Below are positions 57,104-64,000 of a stretch of 64,000 nucleotides of DNA, one piece after another. Positions within the stretch are counted from its first letter, which is position 1, and each line of letters starts with the position of its first letter. The notes beneath the pieces are model-generated. The model was not told where the DNA came from, searched no databases, and saw only the letters and a list, made by a program, of their open reading frames with translations. The position numbers and the translations under genes were made by a program. Source of the DNA: Streptomyces olivochromogenes (GTDB taxonomy: Bacteria; Actinomycetota; Actinomycetes; Streptomycetales; Streptomycetaceae); assembly GCF_001514115.1 (NCBI RefSeq), contig NZ_KQ948452.1, positions 248,001 through 312,000 of the forward strand. The letters are read 5' to 3'.

Positions 57104-58900
57104 TCATCGGTGCGACTCCAGGTGCCTGCGGTGCAGCCACTTCGGCAGTCCGGGTGCTTCGAGAAACCCCTCGGCGCGCGCGGCCGCGAGGCCGATGCGC
57201 AGCAGGTCCGCGCTCTTCTCGAAGAGCAGGAACCGGGGTTCCCAGATCGGCCGGTACTTGGCGTTGGCCCGGTACAGCGACTCGATCTGCCACCAGCGCG
57301 AGAAGAAGCTGAGCAGGGAACGCCACAGCCGCAGCACCGGTCCGGCGCCGAGGCGTCCCCCTCGTTCGAAGACGGAACGGAACATGGCGAAGTTGAGCGA
57401 GACCTGGGTGATCCCGATGTCCTGGGCGCGGCGCAGGAGTTCGATCACCATGAACTCCATCAGTCCGTTCTCGGCGTCCCGGTCACGCCGCATGAGATCG
57501 AGCGAGAGCCCCCGCGGCCCCCACGGAACGAAGGACAGCAGCGCCCGCAACTCCCCCTCCCCGTCGGTGCATTCCAGCATCACGCACTGCCCGTCGCCCG
57601 GGTCGCCGAGCCGTCCGAGCGCCATGCTGAACCCGCGCTCGGTGGCCCCGTCCCGCCAGTCGTCGGCACGCCGCAGGAGGTACGCCATCTCGTCGGCCGG
57701 GATGTCCTCGTGCCGCCGGATGCGCACCTCGTACCCGGCCCGCTTGACCCGGTTGTAGGCCTGCCGGACCGTGCGCATGGCGCGTCCCTCGAGGGTGAAT
57801 TCGGCGGTCTCGACGATCGCCTCGTCACCGAGTTCGAGGGCGTCGAGCCCGTGCCGTGAGTAGACGGTCCCCGCCTCCTCGCTCGCTCCCATCACCGCCG
57901 GGATCCAGCCGTGCGCGCGGGCCTCGGCGAGCCAGGGCTCGATGGCGCCGGGCCACGCCTCCGGGTCGCCGATCGGGTCGCCGGAGGCCAGCGAGACCCC
58001 GCCGACGACGCGGTACGCGACCGCGGCCTTGCCGGTCGGCGACCAGATCACGCTCTTCTCCCGGCGCAGCGCGAAGTAGCCCAGCGAGTCGCGGTCGCCG
58101 TGCCGGTCGAGCAGGGTGCGCAGCCGTTTCTCGTCGTCCTCGGAGAGCGGGTCGACGGCGCGGCGGGAGCGGAAGGCGGCGTAGAACACGGCGAGGACCA
58201 GCAGGGTGCTGAGCACGTTGATGGTGACGTTGACCCAGTTGGCGATCTCCAGGCCGCGGAAGCGGGAGTCGTCGGCGGCGACGGAGACCAGCCGCAGGGC
58301 GCCGTAGCGCCAGCGGTCCCAGAAGGTCGAACGGTAGGCGTCCTGCGCGCTGTTGGTGACCGTCACCAGCAGCGCGGCGAGCAGGGAGGCGACGAGCAGT
58401 CCCCCGACGGCGACGGCCGCGGCGAGCTTGGGGTTCGACCGGTCGCCCTTCGCGTAGAACTCCCGGCGGCCGACGACGAGCGAGATGACGAAGGCGGCGG
58501 TCAGGGCGATCGAGACCCAGTTCTGGGCGTACTGGCGGATCTCCGGGAACGTCATCGCGACGGCGAACAGCATCAGGAACAGTCCGCTGAGCACGAAGTT
58601 CAGGATCCACGCGGCCCGTTTGCGGCGACGCATCGTGATGGCCAGGAACATGGTGAACACACCCGACGCGAATCCCGCCGTCAGCAGGTACGGGGTGAAG
58701 AAGTTCTCGGTGTTGTGGCGCCGTACGTCCTGCCCGAGCGACACCCACGCGGCGCTCAGGAAGTTGATGAACGCGACGGCCCGCAGGTACCAGACCGCGA
58801 AGGCGGCGGCTCTGCGCGACGCGCCCGTGGACAGGTGGTCCCCTTCACCCTGACGGGCCGGGACCCGCTCCTGGTCAGCGGCAATTCGGGCATCTCCCAT
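57104..58900 (-). CDS. phosphatidylglycerol lysyltransferase-like protein (DUF2156, MprF/LysX-type)
   Basis: 598 aa. The N-terminal half has about six TM helices (AFINFLSAAWVSLG, AAWILNFVLSGLFLMLFAVA). The C-terminal DUF2156 acyltransferase domain has YFALRREKSVIWSPTGKAAV, PIGDPEAWPGAIEPWLAEAR, MRTVRQAYNRVKRAGYEVRI, LDLMRRDRDAENGLMEFMVI and SLNFAMFRSVFERG. Such enzymes transfer aminoacyl groups from tRNA to membrane lipids. The membrane half is shorter than full MprF flippases, so it may be synthetase only. Start ATG 58900. Confidence 0.85.
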   Translation of the reverse strand: MGDARIAADQERVPARQGEGDHLSTGASRRAAAFAVWYLRAVAFINFLSAAWVSLGQDVRRHNTENFFTPYLLTAGFASGVFTMFLAITMRRRKRAAWILNFVLSGLFLMLFAVAMTFPEIRQYAQNWVSIALTAAFVISLVVGRREFYAKGDRSNPKLAAAVAVGGLLVASLLAALLVTVTNSAQDAYRSTFWDRWRYGALRLVSVAADDSRFRGLEIANWVNVTINVLSTLLVLAVFYAAFRSRRAVDPLSEDDEKRLRTLLDRHGDRDSLGYFALRREKSVIWSPTGKAAVAYRVVGGVSLASGDPIGDPEAWPGAIEPWLAEARAHGWIPAVMGASEEAGTVYSRHGLDALELGDEAIVETAEFTLEGRAMRTVRQAYNRVKRAGYEVRIRRHEDIPADEMAYLLRRADDWRDGATERGFSMALGRLGDPGDGQCVMLECTDGEGELRALLSFVPWGPRGLSLDLMRRDRDAENGLMEFMVIELLRRAQDIGITQVSLNFAMFRSVFERGGRLGAGPVLRLWRSLLSFFSRWWQIESLYRANAKYRPIWEPRFLLFEKSADLLRIGLAAARAEGFLEAPGLPKWLHRRHLESHR

Positions 58901-59001
58901 AAAGGGCGATGATATGGGGCGGGGTGCGTCGTGCGGGGGAGGGGCGGTACGGGTGATGCGGGCCGGGGGTTTGTTGCGGGGTGGGTTTCGCCAGTAGTTC
59001 C

Positions 59002-59163
59002 TCGGCTGCGGGCCGGTGGGGGCTGGTCGCGCAGTTCCCCGCGCCCCTGAAGGCCTCGGGGCGGACGGCGTTCGAGGGCGAGGCCGGAGGTTGCCCCGCC
59101 CACCCCGGCCCGCATCCTTCAGCCTGTCCGGCAGTCTGTCCGGCGTTCGACGGCGAGGCCGTT
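59002..59163. repeat. extragenic repeat reaching the cobT stop codon
   Basis: One GCGCAGTTCCCCGCGCCCCT core (59030) and two diverged copies of the GTCCGGCGTTYGASGGCGAGGCCG module (59066 and 59138). The last copy runs up to the first base of the cobT stop codon. Confidence 0.8.
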
Positions 59164-60278
59164 CACTCGTTCTGGTCGGAGACCTCAGTCTCGGGGTCAG
59201 TCTCGGGGTCAGTTTCGGGCTCGGGCTCGGGGGTCGGCGTTTCCGGGAGTTCGGCGGAGAGGGCCGCGGCGGCCTGGACGAGGGGGAGGGCGAGGAGGGC
59301 TCCCGCGCCCTCGCCGACCGTGACGCCGTGGTCGAGGAGGGGTTCGAGGGCCATGCGGTCCAGGGCCTTCGCCTGGGCCGGCTCGCCGCTGTTCTGGCCG
59401 GCCAGCCACCAGTCCGGTGCCCGGAAGGCGACCCGCTGCCCCACGAGGGCGCACGCGGCCGAGACGACCCCGTCGAGGATCACCGGCATCTTCCGCACCG
59501 CGCTCTGCAACAAGAACCCCGTCATCGCCGCGAGATCGGCGCCGCCCACCACCGCGAGCAGCTGCAGCTGATCCCCGAGCACCGGCCGAGCCCGCCGCAA
59601 GGCGTCCCGTACGGCCGCGCACTTGCGCATCCACGCGAGGTCGTCGATGGGCCGTCCGCCCCGCCCGGTGACCACGGACGCGTCGGTCCCGCACAGCGCC
59701 GCGACCAGCACGGCCGCCGCGGTGGTCCCGCCGACGCTCACATCGCCGAGCACCACCAGATCCGTACCGGAGTCCGCCTCCTCGTCCGCGACGGCGACCC
59801 CCGCCAGGAACGCGGCCTCGGCCTCCTCCAGGGTCAGCGCGTCCTCGACGTCGATCCGCCCCGACCCGCGCCGCACCCGATGCCCTGCGACCTCCGCGGG
59901 CAGCTCCTGCGGATCGCAGTCCAGTGCCATGTCGACGACACGGACCGGCACGCCGAGCCGGCGCGCCAGCACCGCCGCGGGGCTCGCGCCCTCCAGGACC
60001 GCCCGTACCAACTGGTCGGCGGTGCCCGCGGGCCGCGCCGACACACCGAGTCCGGCGACCCCGTGGTCGCCCGCGAACAGCACCGCACGCGGGTGCTCGA
60101 TCGGCCGCACCGGCACCGCGGACTGCGCCGCCGCCAGCCACTCACCCAGTTCGTCGAGGCGGCCCAGCGCCCCGGGCGGCACGATCTGGCGCTCCCGGCG
60201 CGCCTCGGCGTCCCGGCGCACGCCTCCGTCGGGGCGCTCGATCAGATCGGTGAAGTCGTCGAGATTAAGCGAGCTCAT
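59163..60278 (-). CDS. cobT: nicotinate-nucleotide-dimethylbenzimidazole phosphoribosyltransferase
   Basis: 371 aa. PPGALGRLDELGEWLAAAQS, FAGDHGVAGLGVSA, LGDVSVGGTTAAAVLVAALC, and catalytic Glu in GVTVGEGAGALLALPL. It makes alpha-ribazole phosphate, the lower-ligand nucleotide of cobalamin. The C terminus has an acidic Pro/Glu/Thr tail (PTPEPEPETDPETDPETE) absent from typical CobT and encoded by short direct repeats. Start ATG 60278 (MSSLNLDDF). Confidence 0.94.
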   Translation of the reverse strand: MSSLNLDDFTDLIERPDGGVRRDAEARRERQIVPPGALGRLDELGEWLAAAQSAVPVRPIEHPRAVLFAGDHGVAGLGVSARPAGTADQLVRAVLEGASPAAVLARRLGVPVRVVDMALDCDPQELPAEVAGHRVRRGSGRIDVEDALTLEEAEAAFLAGVAVADEEADSGTDLVVLGDVSVGGTTAAAVLVAALCGTDASVVTGRGGRPIDDLAWMRKCAAVRDALRRARPVLGDQLQLLAVVGGADLAAMTGFLLQSAVRKMPVILDGVVSAACALVGQRVAFRAPDWWLAGQNSGEPAQAKALDRMALEPLLDHGVTVGEGAGALLALPLVQAAAALSAELPETPTPEPEPETDPETDPETEVSDQNE

Positions 60279-60429
60279 TCGCCGAACAGTACCGGCAGCG
60301 ATCGAACACGTCCGCGCCACGTCGTTGCGCCCCGGATCGCGATCCGCTACGTACCGTTTGTGTCGGATTGTCGTACGGCTCGCTCGCCCGCCCCCGCGGT
60401 CCCCCACCCTGCCGTCCCCAGGAGCGTCC

Positions 60430-61494
60430 ATGCCCCCCACACCACCCCCGAGCGCCGAGCGCCGCGCCGCCTACGCGGCCGAACTCGCCCAAGGCACCGA
60501 CCGGTTCCACGAACCGCGCCGGGAGGACTGTCCCTGGTGCGGCTCGAAGCGGCTGCGCACCCGGCTGCGGACGCCGGACCAGGTGCAGCGCAAGCCCGGC
60601 ACGTTCGTCGTCGACGAGTGCGCGGACTGCTCCCACGCCTTCCAGAACCCCCGGCTCAGCGCGGAGGGGCTGGCCTTCTACCACCGGGACTTCCACGAGG
60701 GGCTCGACGGCCTCACCGACCGGCTCCTCGGCGCCCGCGGCAGCAGAGGGCGCCATCGGGCCGCCGCCCGCGCGCTGCTCCGCTACGCCGAACCGGAGAG
60801 CTGGCTGGACGTCGGCACCGGGCACGGGCACTTCCCGGCCGTCGCCCGTGAGGTCCACCCGTACACGTCCTTCGACGGCCTCGACCCCACCCGGCGGGTC
60901 GAGAAGGCGCGGGCGGCCGGGCACATCGAGGAGGCCCACCGCGGCCGGCTCACCGACCCCCGGATCATCGGGCGGCTGAGCGCCCGCTACGACGTCGTGA
61001 GCATGTTCCACCATCTGGAGCACACCCGCGACCCGCGCGAGGAACTGCGCGCCGCCCTGACGGTCCTGCGGCCCGGCGGTCACCTCCTCGTCGAAGTGCC
61101 GGACCCCGACTGCGCGTTCGGTGCGCTGCTGGGCAGGTGGTGGGTGTCGTACGGCCAGCCGCGCCATCTGCACCTGATGCCGCTGTCCAACCTGCTGGGC
61201 GAACTGGAGTCCCTCGGCTGCGAGATCGTCGCGACGGACCGCCGCGAACCGCACATCCCGTACGACCTCGCCGGCGCCCTCGCGCTGGCCCTCGGCCGGG
61301 TCCTGCCCGACCTCGACGCCCCCTGGCGTCCCACCCCGCCGACCACGCTCCAGCGCACCCTGCACACGGTCCTGGCCCGGGCGAGCGTCCCGCTGCTCGC
61401 CTCGGTCTCCGCCCTGGACCACGCGATGGCCCCGGTCTTCCGCCGCACCCGCTTCTCGAACGCCTTCCGGATCATCGCCCGCACACAATCCTGA
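60430..61494 (+). CDS. class I SAM-dependent methyltransferase with N-terminal zinc-ribbon
   Basis: 354 aa. The N-terminal region has two Cys pairs (DCPWCGSKRL and DECADCSHAF) like a zinc ribbon. The Rossmann methyltransferase motif is WLDVGTGHGHFPAVAREV, with SMFHHLEHTRDPREELRAAL and LRPGGHLLVEVPDPDC. The layout resembles the Methyltransf_13/23 family acting on sugars or small metabolites; the substrate is unknown. AGGAG lies 5 bases before ATG 60430. It is divergent from cobT. Confidence 0.88.
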   Translation: MPPTPPPSAERRAAYAAELAQGTDRFHEPRREDCPWCGSKRLRTRLRTPDQVQRKPGTFVVDECADCSHAFQNPRLSAEGLAFYHRDFHEGLDGLTDRLLGARGSRGRHRAAARALLRYAEPESWLDVGTGHGHFPAVAREVHPYTSFDGLDPTRRVEKARAAGHIEEAHRGRLTDPRIIGRLSARYDVVSMFHHLEHTRDPREELRAALTVLRPGGHLLVEVPDPDCAFGALLGRWWVSYGQPRHLHLMPLSNLLGELESLGCEIVATDRREPHIPYDLAGALALALGRVLPDLDAPWRPTPPTTLQRTLHTVLARASVPLLASVSALDHAMAPVFRRTRFSNAFRIIARTQS

Positions 61495-61541
61495 GCCCCG
61501 GTCAGGACTGGTCGGCCTCGGTCGGAACTGGTCGGCCCCGG

Positions 61542-62741
61542 TCAGCCCCGCAGGGCCAGCGCCTGCCCCGCCACCACCAGCAGCACGTGCTCGCACTCCG
61601 CCGCGAACCCCGCGTTCAGGCGGCCGAGTTCGTCGCGGTAGCGGCGCCCGGAGGCGGTGGCGGGGACGATGCCGGAGCCGACCTCGTTGGAGACGGCGAC
61701 GAGGGTGCGGCGCGTGTCGCGGACGGCGGAGGTGAGTTCCTCGACGCGGGCGCGCAGCGCGCGTTCGCCGCCGCCGGCCCACTCCGCGTCGTCCCACGCG
61801 TTCACGGAGTCCATCGCGTCCGTGAGCCACAGCGAAAGGCAGTCGACGAGGAGGGGAGGCCCGGAGCCCTCCAGGAGCGGCACCAGGTCGCAGGTCTCCA
61901 CCGTGCGCCAGGAGCCGGGCCGCCGCTCACGGTGGGCGTGCACGCGCGACGCCCACTCGTTGTCCCCGTTACGGGACCCGCCCGTCGCCACGTACAGCAC
62001 CCCGGGGAAGGACTCCAGACGCCGTTCCGCCTCCACCGACTTGCCCGAGCGCGCCCCGCCGAGCACGAGGGTGCGGCGCGGTACGTCGGGTACGTCCTCG
62101 TAGACGCCCACGTCCAGCGTCGTCCCGTCCGGCACCGCCCGCGCGCCCGCCGCCGCGAGCCGCCGCCGCAGTTCGGGGCCCGGCGGCACGTCGTGGTCGA
62201 GGTGGACCGCGATCACGTCCGTCGTCGGCCCGACGGCCCCGACCGCGCGCAGCTTCGCCAGGGCGTCCGGCCGCCCCACCACATCGGCGACCACCATGGC
62301 GTACGAGTCGCCGTTCTCGTCGAGTCCCGCGGGTGCCGCGCCCGGCGGCAGATACAGCAGCCGCTGTCCGTCCGGTCCGGTCACCGCGTACCCCGTGCCG
62401 GGCGAGTCCATCGGCACCGCCCGCACCCGGTGCCCGGTCAGCAGCGCCAGTTCGCTGCCGTCGGGAACCCGTACGGGCTGTGGCAGTCCGGCCGGCACCT
62501 CGACGGCGGGCCCGTCGTGCGGATGCGAGAGCAGGACCTGCCGTACGCCGCCCAACGAGTGCCCGGCGCGGGCCGCGGCGAACGCGGCGCCGGGCGTGAG
62601 GTCGAGCAGCAGGGTGCCGTCCACGAGCAGCGCGGTGGCCGCCCGCGCGTCCTCGCCGAGCGCACTCGCACAGGCCGCACAGGGACAGTCGGGACGGGGC
62701 AGGCCTTCGGGGGCGCCGGTGCCGAGCAGAGTCAGTTCCAC
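61542..62741 (-). CDS. cobU: bifunctional adenosylcobinamide kinase/guanylyltransferase with N-terminal MBL-like domain
   Basis: 399 aa. Residues ~225-399 are CobU: P-loop LVLGGARSGKSVEAERRL, LYVATGGSRNGDNEWASRVH, HRERRPGSWRTVET, LVDCLSLWLTDAM and VSNEVGSGIVP. It phosphorylates and guanylylates adenosylcobinamide. Residues 1-220 resemble a metallo-beta-lactamase-like fold (ELTLLGTGAPEGLPRPDCPC, LSHPHDGP) with the HxHxDH motif degraded to HPHDG. The GTG at 62741 is chosen as the start of conserved sequence; weak RBS. Confidence 0.9.
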   Translation of the reverse strand: MELTLLGTGAPEGLPRPDCPCAACASALGEDARAATALLVDGTLLLDLTPGAAFAAARAGHSLGGVRQVLLSHPHDGPAVEVPAGLPQPVRVPDGSELALLTGHRVRAVPMDSPGTGYAVTGPDGQRLLYLPPGAAPAGLDENGDSYAMVVADVVGRPDALAKLRAVGAVGPTTDVIAVHLDHDVPPGPELRRRLAAAGARAVPDGTTLDVGVYEDVPDVPRRTLVLGGARSGKSVEAERRLESFPGVLYVATGGSRNGDNEWASRVHAHRERRPGSWRTVETCDLVPLLEGSGPPLLVDCLSLWLTDAMDSVNAWDDAEWAGGGERALRARVEELTSAVRDTRRTLVAVSNEVGSGIVPATASGRRYRDELGRLNAGFAAECEHVLLVVAGQALALRG

Positions 62742-62941
62742 GCCCTGATTTTCCCGTGTCACCGTGGGTGGCGCGCGTTCGGGTACAGCGCCCGTAGACG
62801 CGCGGGAGCGTTCACGACCCGCGACGCGTGCCGCGACTCGCGATCTTCTGTTCCACACCCGGCTCAGCGCCTAGGCTTCGGACGGGAGCCGGATCTTGTG
62901 CGGCTTCCGCTGTGCAGTGTGCTCATACCTGGGAGGCGTAC

Positions 62942-63154
62942 ATGGCGGCATGGACGTGGCGGTTCGAGAAGTCCGACGGGACAGAGGTCCAACCCGCGGT
63001 ACAGCCCGAGGAGTTCACCACACAGGGGGACGCGGAGTCCTGGATCGGCGAGGTCTGGAAGGACCTCCTGGAGGGCGGCGCGGACCAGGTGTTCCTCTTC
63101 GAGGACAGCACGAAGATCTATGGACCGATGAGCCTGCACGCCGAACCGGAGTAG
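62942..63154 (+). CDS. small conserved hypothetical protein, 70 aa
   Basis: Begins MAAWTWRFEKSDGTEVQPAV and continues AESWIGEVWKDLLEGGADQV, ending YGPMSLHAEPE; soluble and acidic. GGGAGG five bases before ATG 62942 sets the start. It is common in actinobacteria as far as I recall, but without a known function. It lies divergent from cobU and convergent with the HtrA gene. Confidence 0.8.
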   Translation: MAAWTWRFEKSDGTEVQPAVQPEEFTTQGDAESWIGEVWKDLLEGGADQVFLFEDSTKIYGPMSLHAEPE

Positions 63155-63234
63155 GCCGGCCGGGGTTGCCGGGACCGCTCCCGGCAACCCCCTTCACCGT
63201 GCGTCAACCCCTCGCCGTCGCGTTCACTCCGTAC

Positions 63235-64000
63235 CTACTGCTCACCCAGCCGCACACCGACCGTCCGCTCGGCCCCGTCCCGGACGAACGTCACCCGCGT
63301 CCGCTGGCCCGGCTTGTCGGCCGCGAGCGCCTCGGCGAGCGAGGTGAGGGTGGTGATGTCGTTCGTGCCGATCCGGGTGATGATGTCGCCGGGCCGGATG
63401 CCCGCCGTGTCGGCCGCGCCGCCGGGCTTCACCTCGACCACGGCGACACCCGCGGGCGCATAGGTCTCGTCGAGCACGGTACGGCCGGTGATGCCGAGCG
63501 CGGCCCGTCCCGAGTCGGTGACCTTGCCGGTCTTGATGATCTGGTCGGCGATCGTCCGCACCATCGAGGCGGGGATCGCGAATCCGATACCGGGCGCCGT
63601 GCCGCCCCCGAGGCTCGGGTCCGTCGCGGCCAGCGTGGGAATGCCGATGACCTGCCCGTTCAGGCCGACGAGCGCGCCGCCGCTGTTGCCCGGGTTGATC
63701 GCGGCCGACGTCTGCACCATGTTGGCGATGGTGGCCCCCGTCCCGTCGCCGTTGCCGCCCTCGCTGACGGTGCGGCCGGTCGCCGACACGATGCCCTCGG
63801 TCACGCTGGACGACAGCCCGAGCGGCGAGCCCATCGCCAGCACGATCTGGCCGACCTGGACCTTCTCCGAGTTCCCGATGGTGGCCGCCTTCAGCCCGCT
63901 CGGCACCTTGTCCAGCTTGATGACGGCGAGGTCCTGGCCCGGGTAGGTGTACACGAGGTTGGCCGTCAGCACGTTCTGGCTGTTGGCCGTCGTCACCCTG
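63235..64000 (-). CDS. HtrA/DegP-like S1C serine protease, C-terminal part (5' end outside window)
   Basis: About 255 residues are visible and the frame runs off the window edge. The protease domain has Asp in GQDLAVIKLDKVPSG and the Ser in NPGNSGGALVG; the catalytic His lies outside. A C-terminal PDZ domain follows (VVEVKPGGAADTAGIRPGDI, ITRIGTNDITTLTSLAEALA). It degrades misfolded extracytoplasmic proteins, probably membrane-anchored via the missing N terminus. Confidence 0.92.
   Translation of the reverse strand, partial: RVTTANSQNVLTANLVYTYPGQDLAVIKLDKVPSGLKAATIGNSEKVQVGQIVLAMGSPLGLSSSVTEGIVSATGRTVSEGGNGDGTGATIANMVQTSAAINPGNSGGALVGLNGQVIGIPTLAATDPSLGGGTAPGIGFAIPASMVRTIADQIIKTGKVTDSGRAALGITGRTVLDETYAPAGVAVVEVKPGGAADTAGIRPGDIITRIGTNDITTLTSLAEALAADKPGQRTRVTFVRDGAERTVGVRLGEQ

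Overview
The window is a high-GC (about 70% or more) stretch of a Streptomyces chromosome. The evidence is the strong third-position GC bias, frequent GTG/TTG starts, two glutamine synthetases (type I and type II) with GlnR-type operators, actinobacterial families (DUF4191, PspAB, DUF1996, NsdA-like regulator, MarP-like protease), and a gene order that, from memory, resembles the SCO2170-SCO2230 region of S. coelicolor. It is core chromosome: I see no prophage, integrase, IS transposase, CRISPR array, tRNA or rRNA.

Layout. 1-6.5 kb: 3' part of a secreted amylase-pullulanase, a REC-GAF-PP2C phosphatase and a small tautomerase. 6.5-9.2 kb: a minus-strand operon of a diiron-like PF10118 hydrolase, a flavin/2Fe-2S reductase and a TetR regulator. 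9.3-14 kb: a membrane protein with a degenerate sigma-like N terminus, a TPR protein, a lipoprotein and a secreted DUF1996 protein. 14.3-18.3 kb: a NarL-type two-component pair, an epimerase and a receiver-less winged-helix regulator preceded by very small ORFs. 18.7-31 kb: glnII, secreted proteins, an ArsC-like protein, an AlkZ-like winged-helix protein, a hydrolase-kinase fusion, PspAB with HtpX, a GFNNGF-repeat secreted protein and glnA. 31-38.4 kb: an RDD protein, DUF4191, lipA, lipB, an NsdA-like regulator and an amine oxidase-like protein. 38.9-44.7 kb: a TIGR01777 epimerase, a GNAT, a MarP-like protease, a PGRP-type amidase, DUF4240 and a WYL regulator. 44.8-54.5 kb: aceE, its GntR-family neighbour, an E2 acyltransferase, lpd and pepA. 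54.7-64 kb: cobS, cobT and cobU interspersed with membrane proteins, a lysyl-PG synthetase-like protein, a methyltransferase and the start-truncated HtrA protease.

Two functional themes connect genes: nitrogen assimilation (glnA and glnII, both with phased GlnR half-sites) and lipoate-dependent carbon metabolism (lipB, lipA, aceE, E2, lpd). A third is late cobalamin assembly (cobS, cobT, cobU).

The most unusual material is non-coding. A family of GC-rich extragenic repeats (about 16.3, 22.7-23.4, 34.1-34.5, 38.6-38.9, 42.6-42.8 and 59.0-59.2 kb) always touches a gene 3' end. One copy is a 319-bp unit bounded by perfect 32-bp inverted repeats and another is an 88-bp-period tandem array. Other notable points are a 40-codon leader-like ORF before the winged-helix gene, a palindromic operator overlapping the probable aceE promoter, and an in-frame hairpin repeat inserted in a hydrolase-kinase gene.
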